Shown piece after piece: positions 23,601-36,321 of a stretch of 64,000 bases of DNA. Numbering within the stretch: the first letter of the stretch is position 1; each line of letters begins with the position of its first letter. The notes under the pieces were generated by a model. The model had not been told where the DNA came from and ran no database searches. It worked only from the letters and a program-made list of their open reading frames with translations. Both the position numbers and the translations under genes were made by a program. The stretch is from Streblospio benedicti (Eukaryota > Annelida > Polychaeta > Spionida > Spionidae), in NCBI GenBank assembly GCA_019095985.1, contig CM032663.1, positions 35,812,509-35,876,508 of the forward strand, given 5' to 3'.

Positions 23601-24480
23601 AAAATTTGTATATAGAAATGACAATCATCAAAGTTCTCTGTACAGAAAGATTAAAAATGTATCTTTAGTTAATAGTTTAAAATTAAAAATACACCCAAAA
23701 GATACTATTTTAATAAAAAACAAACTTTTTTAAAATTTAATGCAAAAAATAAAATATTTTGACATTCTCATGTCTAAAAATAATGCTAAGGGAAAAATGG
23801 AGGAGGTATATTCAAACCTTTTGGTTTCAAAAAGAATAGAAACATGGAAAAAAATATATACAGGAAAAATTATAGACATTAAGATTCCAAAATTGGGAAA
23901 AATTTCTTTAAAATTTTTTTCATAACATACTTCAACTTGGTTTCTTATCAAAAATTTTAAAAATATTAGCAAAAAATTGTGTGCATGTGGACAAGTTGAA
24001 AACTTGGGCCCTGTTATATAATTTAAAGAACGAATAAGGCATTTATGGGAAATGGTTTCTCGTGTTTAAAGGGGTAATGTTAACTTGGGGAAAAAAAAAT
24101 TTTATGTGGGTTTATTAATTCGATTCAAAACCAGGGTTGGGAAAAGTTTAGTTTTATAATAGCTATTATTTCATATTCAATTTTAGAACTAACTCCATCT
24201 GTAAATTTTTAATAAAGAAAAATTATGCACATAAGAATATTGGACAAATTGTTAAAAAAAATCTGATATATTATAAATTGATTATAGACAACACAGATTG
24301 CGAGATATTAAATATTAGATTTATTGATAGTATTTTGCATAAAAAATGTATTTAAATGTATTATGTAAATTTTCCCGACATTTCAGTTTTTTCAATTTTT
24401 TTACCATAACCTATTCATATTATAGATGTATATGTATTGGTTTAAAAAATAATAAATTTTTATATAAAAAAAAAAAAAAA
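20654..24480 (+). mobile_element. Tx1/L1-like LINE, version 1, many frame breaks
   Basis: Same element as 36322-40239, starting at the same base (GTTTGCAATTG) and ending in a run of 14 A. The endonuclease start MNKEIKILTLNVRGI is intact for about 125 codons before the first frameshift; the rest is split by many frameshifts and stops. Relative to version 2 about 120 bp are missing near 21700 (after ACAAATATTG). The YADDV reverse-transcriptase motif is still readable near 22675. Many breaks are homopolymer changes and may be sequencing faults. Confidence 0.85.
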
Positions 24481-25560
24481 GGATTCTGTGTTTAATAATT
24501 GACCACCACATGTATACTATATACCATACTATACTATTTCTTTTACTTTTATAGTTAAAAGCATTGTTAAATCTTGCAATTATCTTCGTCGTATTGGACA
24601 GATTAGGAAGTTTCCCACAATGGGAAACTTCTGAAAAAATTTTATGCCTTAATCACTTCTTGCCTTGATAATGGAAACTCACTTCTTTATGGTTTACCCC
24701 AAACTGTCAAATCAACTTAAACGTGTTCATAACATTGCGCCGGACCCAAACCCTTAAAAAAATGTAAAACTCCTGTTTTGAAAAGCTTTCACTGGCTCCC
24801 TGCCCAAGAAATTTTTTCATTTTTAAAATTCCCTTTTTTCAAATGCCTCACTGGACTTGCGCCATATTACCTGTCTGAACTCACCCAACCCCCCAAAAAA
24901 TCTGTCCTTGACAACCCAAAAAAGTCTTGCACCCCCAACTAAAACAAATTTTTTTTGGGGGGAGGCCAAAACATAAACTTTTTAAAATTTTTGTATTTGT
25001 TTTGTTTTGTTAAAAAGACATTTTCCCCCTATGTTAAGTCTTTTGCTAAATTTTTAAGGGTTCCAAAGAGCATAATATTATCAGCTTAGTTTGGGGGTGC
25101 AACTACTAATGGTCTTGGGCCCCCAAAATTGATTTCTTTTATAAATAAATCTATTGTATCTCTTTGAAACTTGGTACCCAATTTAAATTGATATATGATT
25201 CACATTAAAACCCTTCAAAGGTTTTCAAACACCCCGGTTTGATGTATATTAATAGCGTAATGAAAAGGTAGCGTAATGACGTAACCCCAAAAATTACCAC
25301 CAAATCCCAACCCCAAACACACTCTTTCCCAAAACAAAACCCACTTATAAGATTGGGGATCACGTGATTTGAATGGGCCAAGAAAAAAAAATTATAAAAG
25401 GGTTGGATAAATCTTCCCAGACATGAAGGGGGGGGACCCCTGGCCTGGCAGCGTAGCTTCCCAATAACCTACGAACCCGAGCCAATGGGGGGTTACTTGG
25501 TGACCGACGTCACGAAAAAAATATGGCGGTTTTTTTATGAAAATGGAAGTTCGTTCAACA
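24481..25560. repeat. 5' module copy with CR1-like LINE fragment (right of LINE, version 1)
   Basis: Begins GGATTCTGTGTTTAATAATT directly after the LINE poly-A and repeats the module already seen left of the LINE: TATAC remnant, CR1-like fragment (about 24555-24990), then GTGCAACTACTAATGG and downstream words. It therefore forms a direct repeat of roughly 0.9 kb with the left flank. Confidence 0.6.
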
Positions 25561-26135
25561 TCCAGTAGTTTTCATAAATTGTTTTGACATGTTGTTCATT
25601 CTTTAATTGTGAATGACATGTGGTGAAATAAACCCTTGTCTCTTTATAAAAAAGCTTGGCTGAGCCAAAATCCCAAAAGGGTCCCCTAAAATTCTCGCAT
25701 ATTTCAGTTTTTTGTTTTTTAACGGAATCAAGGTCACGGTATTTTCACGCCCCAGTGGTCACTATTGTTTCAAACATAGATTTACAATAACTGTACATGT
25801 AGGTTATCTATCTACAGCATTTTCCTATTTGAACAACACCAACGACAGCTTATCAAATGTTGCATCAGCAATATGAACATAGTGTTATATTGTTTCGAAC
25901 ATTACATCATAGTTCTAAGTACTCTGCACGTTGTTTATATTCTGAAATATAATAGGCAATTAGCATTACCAACTATACTATGGATATAATATTAATTTGA
26001 TTTCTTTTAAACTCTAGCATGTCCATCAACCTAATACTCGTGCCATCGTCATACAACTTCCGGATCTTCCTTCCTGTACTTATATGGAGATACATGCATA
26101 TTATAACGAACGATTGAATCATTGCTAATAGCAGC

Positions 26136-27095
26136 ATGGATCAAAAACAAAATCGCCGATGACCATACCAGTCTTTTGAAGGTACGTGGAGATGACCGTG
26201 TGATGATGACAATGGCCTCTTTGTGAAACTCTGATGAAGAGTTCTTCTATACTGCGGCAAATACACTTTTCTTGCTATGCTTAGGGAGTTCTGTTCAACG
26301 TACTCCCTGTGCTTTGGCGTTGCCTCCGTATAGATTCTGGATGGAACAGAGCCTCATTTCAAACTGAATGGACTTGGGTTTGCCATTCCGATAGTTGTTC
26401 TGTGTCCGTTCATCATTTGGAGAAAATACAATCTACGTTTGCATTAGTCGCAATGTTTGCCACTTTTGGGAGTTCTTCTTTTAGCGATCAATTGCAATGT
26501 GAGTTTCTGCATCACTGCTACATATTTACCTGCTGGCACACTAAGTGGGGTCAATGGTGTGACTGATTCTTATGGCTGGCTCGTTAACAACCTATTACCC
26601 CCATGAACTCAAGTCTCAGGTTTTGTTGCATTGGTTGGGTTGGAATACTGCTGCTCATGTCCCGGTCCCCATGCTGCCCCAATCCCAAGCCCTTGGGTGT
26701 TACTGTTGGCACAATAGCGTGTATGGATTGGTTACATTCTGGTTACAGTGATTATGCGACTATTTCAACAATGAGAATATAAACTGCCATCCTTTGTCGT
26801 GAACATTTTGGTTTGAGTTATTCTATATGCTATATTATCTATTGAAGAAATGAAACTGCCATCGGATTCTATATGTATATTCCTATTAATTATCCATTGT
26901 CTTGGAACATCTGTACATACCTTGCTTATTGAACACTGTGCAACATACTTTATCAAAGCTGTGTCCATATTTCGAAGAAAATTGCAACATCTAATGGCTA
27001 TTGTGTTGCAGTATACTCTACTCATCGGAATTTAGTGTTTTTCAGTGGAATCGTAGGGCCTATATGGAGCATAATTAGATACAGACAACGTTATT
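26136..27095 (+). pseudogene. Broken copy of the SLC35G-like transporter
   Basis: Counterpart of the intact gene at 41715-42830, starting at ATGGATCAAAAACA and ending at the same TTAATTGAAC. It has many frameshifts and lacks part of the central region. Near 26700 the piece TTGGCACAATAGCGTGTAT lies before GGATTGGTTACATTCTGG, whereas in the intact gene it follows it by about 120 bp, so order is scrambled here. The last third (about 26850-27030) is well preserved. It may be an assembly artefact of the same gene. Confidence 0.7.
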
Positions 27096-27708
27096 AATTG
27101 AACAAGGAAATGAAATTTATAACGACTACACTTTCCGAACAATGGGGCAATGATTTTATCACTTATAGTGACTCACCCACCTAAAACAAAAAAAATGGAT
27201 ATGAATGTTATGTATCAAAGTGCAGATCTAATAATGGACAACTAACGCTGCCCCAGCGATTTGTGTAATGTTAGGTAATGATGATGATGATGTTGGGTTG
27301 AAATTGTATCAGTTCCTGAATTTCTCTGATGTTTACAGTAGGAAGTAATTACATGAATAGCTGGTATGCACAGTATTAGAATATTTTCTATTATATTTCT
27401 CATAACTATGTTTTTAAATTTTACTTAATGAATATCTTAAAATGTAATTTGCAATAAACACTAAGCGCAGTTGTGCGGCAACTCTCATTGAATAAAATCG
27501 TCATAGACCTGTTGTTCCAGAGTGACCCCACTGCTCAAACCATATACCACAAGCTATAAGCTTTTCCAGTCGTATACTCGGCTCCTGGTAGTGTTTGGTT
27601 ACCATGGAAATAAGTTAATGAATATATTCATATATCAAACCTTGTGGTGTCCAACCAATTTATGATTACACATGTAATTGTACTAGTCAATTGTTTGCAT
27701 CGCTTCAG

Positions 27709-27836
27709 CAATGTATGTATGTATGTATGTGCTTAATGGCAACGCATGTATGTATGCTATGTATGTATGTATGTATGCTTATGTATGTATGTATGTATGT
27801 ATGTATGTATGTATAGCCGCTATGTATGTATGTATG

Positions 27837-27867
<31 letters not shown>

Positions 27868-28052
27868 TGTATGTATGGCAGTATGTATGTATGTATGTAC
27901 ATATGTACATGTATGTATGTATGTATGTAGCTGTATGGCTGTATGTATTTTGTTCAAACTTTATGTATGTATGTATGGTATGACCCGGTATGTATGTATT
28001 AGATTTATGGCACTTTGTATGTATGTATGTATGCTTATGTATGTATGTATTG
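27709..28052. repeat. ATGT tetranucleotide microsatellite, version 1
   Basis: Interrupted ATGT array, shorter than its counterpart at 43469-43972. Long frames of repeated MYVC or THIY on either strand are by-products of the repeat. Confidence 0.95.
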
Positions 28053-28396
28053 CTTTCTCCGGACAAGCTGCTTTTGCCATTTTGGTTCAAACTTTTCAAC
28101 ATTTTATGACTGACAATAGTTTTTGTTAATTTGGGGCACTTTAACAATTAAAGTGTGACTTCCATAGTGCCATTTGGGAACATTAATTGTCTTCAATTTT
28201 TTCACTTTGCCAATTGAAAGCATTCAAACTTTTTTTCAGAGGGGCCAGTTTTTGTATTTAATTTCTTTCTATTTTTTCCACTATGGTTTCAATACTGTTC
28301 GAGAAACATGACCATCAATTGGCATGGTGGTTTATATTGGAATAAAAAGTGGCGCTCCGAGTGAGCACAGCATTTACCATATTAATGTCAACTCAT

Positions 28397-28958
28397 GGAA
28401 TAAATTATGAAGAGTGATAATCTCAATATTATAGTTACATTTATGGTTAAAAAACTAACAATGTCATGTTCTCCGCAGCACTGCACTGTACTGGAATAGT
28501 CTAAATGTGAAACTTTTATAAGTGCGTGGTGTAACTGATAAACTGAAACACGCAAAACAAGCAGCAAAAGCAAAGAGAAACCATAGACAAACACTTCCAC
28601 ACGTGATTGCCATGAGCAGTCCGATTTGATAATATAATAATACAAAGACTGTGTATTGTATTCTCAATGCTTAATTAGTGTTATTAATTTGTAGGATTAC
28701 TGTGTACCGGTAAGGTGAAATTGTCTTGAAATAATGCGGCCATGTCATGTCATCCCATAAATGTTGTGTATAGCCATTAAGTGTACTAGATGAAAAATTA
28801 CATCATGATCGTGATACATGCGCATAGTTTATAGTGATCATATAATGCTGAACTGAACCAATTATTGTTTCTATTATGCATGCCGTAAGGTGACTTAATT
28901 TGATGCTTGAAGTAAATATGTACATTAAGCAGATACCTGACAAACTTCACGTATATAC
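28397..28958. other. Unique spacer downstream of the MAM exon
   Basis: Single-copy DNA after the end of duplicated block 1. The minus strand here should hold the next MAM exon of the Sushi-MAM gene, but I cannot identify one. A minus-strand frame starting at 28610 (MAITCGSVCLWFLFAFAACF) is hydrophobic and signal-like but has no supporting exon context. Confidence 0.4.
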
Positions 28959-31900
28959 CTTTTCCTTCTAATCCTAGGGTGTGGTCGAATAGTGGCCCAT
29001 TATGGTCATTACTTGCCATACCATAGTGAAACATCCAGTCTAAGGCTTCATCTTTGCTCTGTGCCCACCCACATGTATCGTGTTCAAAATCACAAAAATC
29101 CTTTCCTGGCTCAATATCTGAAAATATGATTTGAATGTAAGTACCTCAGTGACGTAAGTCACGCATCAGTAATTGGTGATAATGATTTCTATAGACAAAA
29201 TGCTTGGTGTTAATTGTAATGTTAAAGTGTATTTGATTTGGATTGAAAATAATGTTGGTCCATGGACTAAAGACACGTGTAATGTATTTATGCTGCAGGA
29301 CTTTCCAAGCACACATCTAATGATACGTGTATATATTTATTTGCTTTAATATTAGGTAGATATTTTTATTTTCATTCTTAATATTATTTCAGCTAATGTA
29401 CTCATATTACGCACTCATCATGGAGGGCGAGGGTATAAAAAGTGGCAGAAAATTTGTGATATGTAGGAACAAGGTCTGAAAAATCATGGGATATGATTGG
29501 AAAGGAAAACAATAGGGCTATGGGTGAAAAGACAAAATTATAGGGATGCGAGATATCTTGACCTCTTATACCTCTAGATCTAGCTCTTAAGTAGCACAAC
29601 GTCGATAGAGCCCTCCCTATTGTAACCATTGCGCTAAAATAAGTCCAGTTACCAGTGCAGAAAGGCTGCGGTGAGCTCCAACGTCTGCCGTTACAGTAGA
29701 GGCGCGTCTCTCCCACCAGCCGGTGACCGGCAGCGCACGAGAACTCCGCTACACCTTCGCCGTGCTGCAGCACAGTATCAGCAACCTCATGCTATATAAT
29801 CTAAGCTAAGTTTATACTAGTGGATATTAATCAACTTACACGTACACAGACGTTTCATATAGCCTACTACATATTGGTTCAATGTGTCAGTGTATCTCCA
29901 TTAATGGGCAATTAACTGCAGTAAGGAGTATGGGGGATGTATGTTCCATATGCGTGGTCGTTGTTTAGCCCCAAACCAAATTAATCGATAGAAACCTGTA
30001 ATAACCGACCGGTAGATTTCAGTTTAGAATCTGGGAGTTATCAATTTCATTTATCGTTTTAATTATTTTTGCCAGCGCACATGCATATATGTGCATGGGT
30101 TGGTGGGAGGTGGTGGTGGCGGGGGGAGGGGGATAAACGGTGGGGGTAGTTGGGAACTGATTGCTACCGATGAATTTGCTGTTGACATATTCACTGATAG
30201 AACAAAAATTGTTTACCTTTAATCCAAATAACAAGTTTGCTGTGAGTATGGGGCTTGGGCAACCTTCTCCTGAAGATTGAGGATACAGATTGATTTTAAA
30301 CAATGAATGGTAATTGTCATGATGGTAGAATTTAAATGATGAATGGTAATTGTTTTGATGGTTACATGATTACTAAGTGATACACAAGTTTGACAACTTA
30401 CGGACACATCTTGGGATAGGATGACTCCACTGGTTGTTATTACAACGCAGCTCGAATTCTCCAACCAGGTTGAATCTGAGGGAACGAAGTAACACTGTGT
30501 TTAGTATAGTGTAATCAAAGTGAGTTCTGCTAACTGCTCTGTTCTACAATTCAGTTGACCTCCGCGAAATAACCAAGAGGCAGTCACCTGGGGTCATGGG
30601 GGTGGGGTGCATAAAACATTTGCTGTTAGCAAAGTAGTATTACTCACTCGCAAACCCAGTATAACGCGAATAACTAGCAAAATCCAAGTACATAAACATT
30701 CCGAACGCAAAACTCGACCTCGCTCTACGCAAAAACATCGTTGCGAAAACTAGAGCTTATATTTTTTGCGATTTCAATAGTTTTATTCACAATCATTGTA
30801 TTTTAAGAACTGTTTAAAAATTATATTAGACTATGGCGCTGTTTCAATGCCAAATGGCTTTCTTGTAGTAAAGGTGATCGCTGTAGAGAGGTGTAAGGAA
30901 CGCATATACACATCTAGCAAAGTTTGCGTTTGCGATCACGTTTATGCACCCCGCAGAACGCACGCAAACGAAAACTAACCGGTGCACGCATATAGGCCTA
31001 CTGCGTCAAAAAGTGCTAAAGAAGGAGAACTGAAGCATGATGCTTTTTTTCTCAATACTGTAGTTAATGGAGTCCCTAATCCTATAGTGGCCCCAGTAAG
31101 AAGAATACCAAGGTGTATGTAACAAGGGGATCTTAAACCTTCAGATGTAGTCCAGTGCAACGTATTGGACCTACTTTATACTCTGTGGGAATACTACAAT
31201 CCCCACGCACTGGAGACTAGCAATAAACCAGTTTTGTTACAGTAGCTTAAAACTAGCAGTGCTAAAATTGGCCGTGATATGTATATCATCTAAATGATTG
31301 TGATTAAAAGGCTATTGCAATTGTTGGAGTTGAGTAAAAAAAAATCTCACCGAGTGGAGTTAAACAGTCACGCAATGTTTTATAAATCAGCGCCAACTCC
31401 ACGAGGTTTTACTGCTTTAATCTCCCAAACTCCAGGGGCACACCCTATTTCTCCCACGTATTACGCATATTGATATTAACAAGTGTCCAAAACCATCACG
31501 TCAACCTACTTGTAAAACAGACTATAGCTAAATCACCACCAGAGAAAGCTCTTACCAACATAGTTCTAGCGGGAGTTCTGTGGTTTTATATCATGGCAGT
31601 GCTGCTGGTGTTTATTTAGCTTTGTTTTAGCGTATTAATACTTTAAAACTTTATGCATGCTGCGATACATGTAGTTTTTAACTCATTTACTAAAGGACAT
31701 ATTTTTAAACATCGCATTTTTTTATAGAAAAATACCAAAAAAGATAGTTAATAAAGTCCAAAAACATACTTCCAAAAAATTAATTGTTCTATTGTTTAAG
31801 CTACCGGTAATCTGAAGTCAGCATTCAAGCTGCAAACATTGCAATCTGACAATTGGTTTTGGGAGACAGTCGGTAAAACTATATAAAGCCTTTACATTCC

Positions 31901-33397
31901 TTTATAGATTTTACTTGTTGTTGTGGATTTCCATGCTAAGGAGCACCACACCTCGCAAAACGACTTTGTGCTGCTTAAATCTCATTAAATTAGAAATGAG
32001 TTGTGTTAGGGTGGATGTAGACTCTTCAAATTTTCAGAATTACAGTTATTTTGAAATGGATGATATAAATTGTAATGTTTTCATATCGTCAAAACTTGCA
32101 CATAAAAATAGGTCATTAAAAAAATATAGGGCACCTTAAGTCAACAAATAGGAAGATTAGTAGCAGTAAATAAACAGATATCATTGCTGCACGTGGCTGT
32201 AGTTCAGTTCGGTTTCAGTAGTAAATTTAAAATGCAAATTATACTATCATTAATTTTGTCCTTCAGCCGTGGGAGATAGCATAATGGGAGATAAAAAAAT
32301 CTCCCACTGCTATTTCATTCATGAATTTGCAATGAAAGTGAGAGAAAAGGCTATAATTGGATTGAGGTCAATGCCCATGTGGTATACGCAATGTTTTATA
32401 AATCATGAAAGTGCTCTGTTTTGCTGCTTTAATTTAAGCGAGGGGCACATTTGACTGGGCGGGCATGTTGCCCACAAGGCGTTTTGAGGTCGGTATTATA
32501 CCACTCTATCGAGGACACCCTCTTGAATACTGTTCTCTGATTGGCTGACATCCAAACTCAGCCGGGCATATTAGTTCCGGTAATTAGTGCATGAACGCCT
32601 GGGTGAATCTTGTCCTCTGAGTGTAAACGCATCATTTGATTCTTGAAATCTTTATTGGAGAAGTATATTTGTTGATTAAGCGGATACTGTTTTTGTCACG
32701 TATAACAAATGCCGCAGTAATTTTTAGTGTGGCAAAATTGCTGCTATATCTTCAAAATACTATAAACCTAGTGTCTGATATTAGTTTCAGTGATTGGAAT
32801 AGTTTTAACAATTGTAAAACCCCGGATAATGTGTACAAAACCAGCGACAGGAGATCAGACTAATGGCTATGTGTTATTTGGTGTATTTGAAGCATTTGAA
32901 GCATTGGTCCTCAAACAAAACTATGTGTGAGGGTTTATCGTGTTATAATGAATATATGTCACATTTCCCGGCCAATATGCATGAAGCAATGCCCGAATTT
33001 GGTGAATATTGATTCATCCATATTGACAAATTTCTTCAGTGTCTACGGCGTTTTCCGCATGCAGTGGCAATTTAAAGTTATGGGCACATGTGGCACGGGG
33101 TCCGTGCGTTATGAGTGCGTCGGCAGAGGGGATTATTTCATTGAGGTGGCCGTAAGATCAACATCCATAGAACTTGCGTTATACTCACGTAAAACTTACG
33201 TTCTACACATCGTATTACTCAAGTACGGCATTCTTTCGTTCATGGTACAGAGAACACACTGTGCCGCGCCAGTACTGTGCCTGTACCAACAACGAGCGCT
33301 AAAACCTTTTGTAATTATAGCACACTTGACGTACAGCCTATTTACGGTCAGACCACTGCTGACAGTGGTCGCAGAAGAAGTTTGGCAAGTCAAACTT
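28959..33397 (-). CDS. Sushi (CCP)-MAM extracellular protein, internal exons, partial
   Basis: Minus-strand exons 30475-30402, 30269-30217, 29791-29653 and 29117-28959 have GT/AG borders and matching phases (1, 0, 1). Together they encode the end of one Sushi domain (LVGEFELRC, QWSHPIPRC), a complete second Sushi domain (CPSPI through WSSPQPFC) and the start of a MAM domain (FCDFEHDTCGW, GPLFDHTLG). A further candidate exon, 33397-33200, has good borders and its phase-2 end joins the first base of exon 30475 to give CRTFNLVGEFELRC, the right cysteine spacing for a Sushi domain; it is less certain. Sushi and MAM modules occur in secreted and cell-surface adhesion or complement-like proteins. 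Start and stop are not seen. The next MAM exon is missing before duplicated block 1 begins at 28396, so the locus may be broken or misassembled. Possible first exon: see 35265-35352. Confidence 0.7.
30476..31935. other. Intron or spacer, nothing recognised
   Basis: Single-copy AT-rich sequence up to the start of duplicated block 2. Under the gene model with the 33.2-kb exon it is intronic. No repeats or exons are seen. Confidence 0.45.
33200..33397 (-). CDS. Candidate upstream exon of the Sushi-MAM gene
   Basis: An open stretch of about 65 codons with an AG acceptor (GCCGCAG) and a strong donor (GTAAGT). It is cysteine-rich (KCAII, ARCWYR, QCVLC, TMCRT). The outgoing phase fits the exon at 30475. 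It lies inside duplicated block 2, so its gene would straddle the block border. No domain is recognised on its own. Confidence 0.4.
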
Positions 33398-35264
33398 CTG
33401 CGGCTACCGTACTTCCTTCATATCAAAAAGCCTCCGTTTGCCGCACGAAACACCCACCGATCTTTACGGTCTGTTGAAGATTTTGGTCGTAAACTGGTAG
33501 TAGACTGACCTTGCGGCTTAATGTGCCCTATGCATTACTTTGTTGTGTGTATCTGTAAAGTTACAAGATTAACGGGTCATAGTCAAATTGTAAACAGCGC
33601 GCCATACTACTGTTTGAAGCACCCCATCATGATTTATTGTGTATGTATGGTTTTGGTGTTAGTCGCATATGGAGATGATTGTGGCTCTTTAACGGAATGT
33701 CTTACCCTTTTTGCCATTTTAACGTTAACACCTCTCCTTTAGTCTTCCACTTAGACCTTAGGGGCCCACGCTTCACTCGATTGCATCCCTCTACAATGGT
33801 ACAAGTGAACATGAAAAGGGGCATTGTCTAATTCCAATGTTGGCCTTTTTGAATAGGTACCTGTGAATAAACTGTTATATACAACACTTGATTAAGACTC
33901 ATGTGAGTTACAAGAGAGAACTTCTGAAGTAAAGGCGGTACTAGTATTCATCGATAACTAAGGTTATGCTCACTAATAATATGAGCTGACATAATTCAAA
34001 TGGCGCTGGGTATTAGGAGCCGTATACTTATATGATTTACTCCAATTATCAAAACAAATAATAGATAACTCACGAGAGTGGGTTTAACAATATGTCTAAA
34101 AGCCTACCATTTTTCACCACGTATAACTCAAACACATACCTGGTTCACCGCTTATTTGCATTGCCACAGTTATCCAGAGTGTGATAATGTAAATCCAATT
34201 CATTGTGTATAAAATATACAATTTACCAAAATACATGACAACCGTCTGTCAGAAAATACTACTAATTGTTTTACAGATGATTAAATCAAATGCTATGTAC
34301 AAAAACAACTTTAACTGCTCATACTGACCGATAATTGTAAAGCTAGACGATACCATAACATTAGGCTAGAACTATAACGTTAACATCTGGCAGGAAGATC
34401 CCTGTTCCCGGAAGGAAGTGGGCCTTATCAGTGTTCACCATGGACGGAAATGCGTTGGTTTGTTAATGTTGTCACCGATATATATAGTTAATTACATGCA
34501 TTGCATGTTTGGTATTGTTAGCAATTGATAACCTGCATCAATTTCAAGCATTTGTTTCTAGAAATATATGGTCTTTTAAAGAATTGATTCGTAAAAATAT
34601 TTTTGCTTTTAAAATCAGAATTCTTAATAGTGAAAATGTATTAGTCAAAGCTATTGCTTCAAATAATTTCCTTTTATTCTCTAATAAAATTAACATCAAA
34701 TGGAACGAAAGTCTCTATTAGTTTGTAGTGTATTAATATTTTTGTCAATACACTATATTATTTTGTAAGTAATGTATATATAATATAGATTTTTATATGG
34801 ATGTTTCAAAATCTGAAATAAATTACTTATGATTTATGACTTATGACTTATTTTATGTCAATCAACTTTTCTAATTTGATCTGTCAATACGTTTCGTTTC
34901 TCGTTAGAAATTGATTTTTAGTTTTTGCTAAATTACATTGTCTCAGCTCGTTGTGTCTGTGGTCAACACTGGTCAATGACCTTTTAGGTATTCTTTCCGG
35001 TCAGTGACCTTGACCTGTTAGGTATTCTTTATGGTCAGTGACAGTTAATGCTATTTCCGCGTCTTGACCTAATTACATTACTTCATTAAAGCTACTATGG
35101 TTAACATGTGTTAATTTTCTCTATGTTTTAGTAACCACCTCTACCCCAGCATCCACCCTACGTTTTGGTGGTTTTTATATTTTTCAAGCGTACAGTGGTT
35201 ATTTATTTATTTTTATTGTATTTTCTATGTTTATCTTCTATTATGTGTAATGTAGTAAGTCTGT

Positions 35265-35352
35265 TTCTACCATTGTCCTGCTTAGAAAGCTTCAAATACA
35301 AGGAGAAGAAAACTAACATGTAGAAATGATTCCCCCTGTGACTATCCACCAT
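35265..35352 (-). CDS. Copied signal-peptide exon (sibling of the lectin gene start)
   Basis: From ATG at 35352 the frame reads MVDSHRGNHFYMLVFFSLYL then KLSKQ, closely matching the first 24 residues of the lectin protein (MDSRRRNYFYMFVFFSLYL then KLSKQ). After SKQ the two diverge. A usable donor (AATG/GTAGAA) follows near 35270, so this could be the first exon of the minus-strand Sushi-MAM gene downstream. The outgoing phase (1) does not directly fit the 33397 exon (needs 2), so another exon would be required. It may instead be a relic. Confidence 0.4.
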
Positions 35353-35715
35353 AGAATGTAGAATACGCTGCGCAAATGTACTGTGTGCATGTACATGTAT
35401 ATCTTGTATGCATGCAAAGAGCAATGTTATGACAGTTATGCTAAAAGCTGTTATGTGGGCTACAGTAACTTGTATGGAATATAATCTACATTCATTATAC
35501 TTCATATACCAGAACCCAGTGGGCGTGATCTCTTTGTTTAGTAAGACCAGTTGAGTTGATTATTTGTAAAGCGATCTTAAATGCCTCCCGTAAATGTTCA
35601 TTCCACTTGATCCCCAATAATGGTTGCATTCAGAAACACTGGGTAATTATTCCACCGTTTAATGGAAACTTATATTTACCATAGGATTCTGTGTTTAATA
35701 ATTGACCACCACATG

Positions 35716-35768
35716 TATACTATACTATACTATACTATACTATACTATACTATACTATACTATACTAT
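35716..35768. repeat. TATAC pentanucleotide microsatellite, version 2
   Basis: About ten tandem TATAC units, next to the left end of the CR1-like fragment. Confidence 0.95.
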
Positions 35769-36258
35769 ATGATGAAATGCATTGTTAAATCTTGCAATTG
35801 GCATCTTCGTCGTATTGGACAGATTAGGAAGTTTCTCACAATGGAGAAAATTGTTCATGCCTTCATCACTTCTTGCCTTGATAATGGAAACTCAATTCTT
35901 TATGGTTTACCCGACTGTCAAATCCAACGTGTACAGCGTGTTCATAACATTGCTGCACGGATCCTAACTCTAACGAAAAAGCATGGTCATATAACTCCTG
36001 TTTTGAAAAGCTTTCACTGGCTCCCTGTCAAGCTCCCTGTCAAGCAATGCATAATTTTCAAGATTCTAACACTTACTTTCAAATGCCTCACTGGACTTGC
36101 GCCATATTACCTGTCTGAACTCTTACAACCATACTCACCACCTAGATCTGTCCATTCGACAATCCAAAAGTCTTGCATCACAACTAAAGCACAAATTTGT
36201 TTAAGGAGGCCTACAAACGTACATGAACATTTTAGTGGTATTTACGCTATAGAAATTG
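35769..36258 (+). mobile_element. CR1/L2-type LINE fragment (reverse-transcriptase C-terminus), left part
   Basis: A 170-codon open stretch has the hallmarks of the end of a CR1/jockey-type LINE ORF2: RRIGQIRKFL, VHAFITSCLD, ILYGLP, RVQRVHNIAARIL, HITPVLKSFHWLPV and GLAPYYLSELL. The catalytic reverse-transcriptase core and endonuclease are absent, so it is a 5'-truncated dead piece. It sits within the lectin-derived 5' module; the module at 15.5 kb lacks it. Confidence 0.85.
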
Positions 36259-36321
36259 TATTCCAAGTTAATGATATATGATTCACATTCAAACTAAACT
36301 ACAGGATTTTCAACACACTTA

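Larger units (their letters stand above)
16083..28396. repeat. 12.3-kb duplicated block, version 1 (low-quality or degraded)
   Basis: Colinear with 31936-44402 from AGGAGCTCCACACC (start) to TTAATGTCAACTCATGG (end). It is full of small indels, doubled bases and runs of A, T, C or G where the other version has mixed sequence, mainly from about 17.2 to 26.8 kb. The changes hit genes, introns and spacers alike. This is the pattern of poor consensus sequence rather than normal divergence, though a decayed paralogue cannot be excluded. The spacer 16083-19300 within it holds no intact gene. Confidence 0.85.

Noticed and set aside
28464-28667. Minus-strand frame with a hydrophobic start
   Set aside because: Signal-like but short, without domain, splice partner or continuation of the MAM domain.
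32927-33508. Plus-strand open frame of 193 codons
   Set aside because: It has no domain or signal; the opposite strand holds a splice-bordered candidate exon, and the frame is lost in the other block version.
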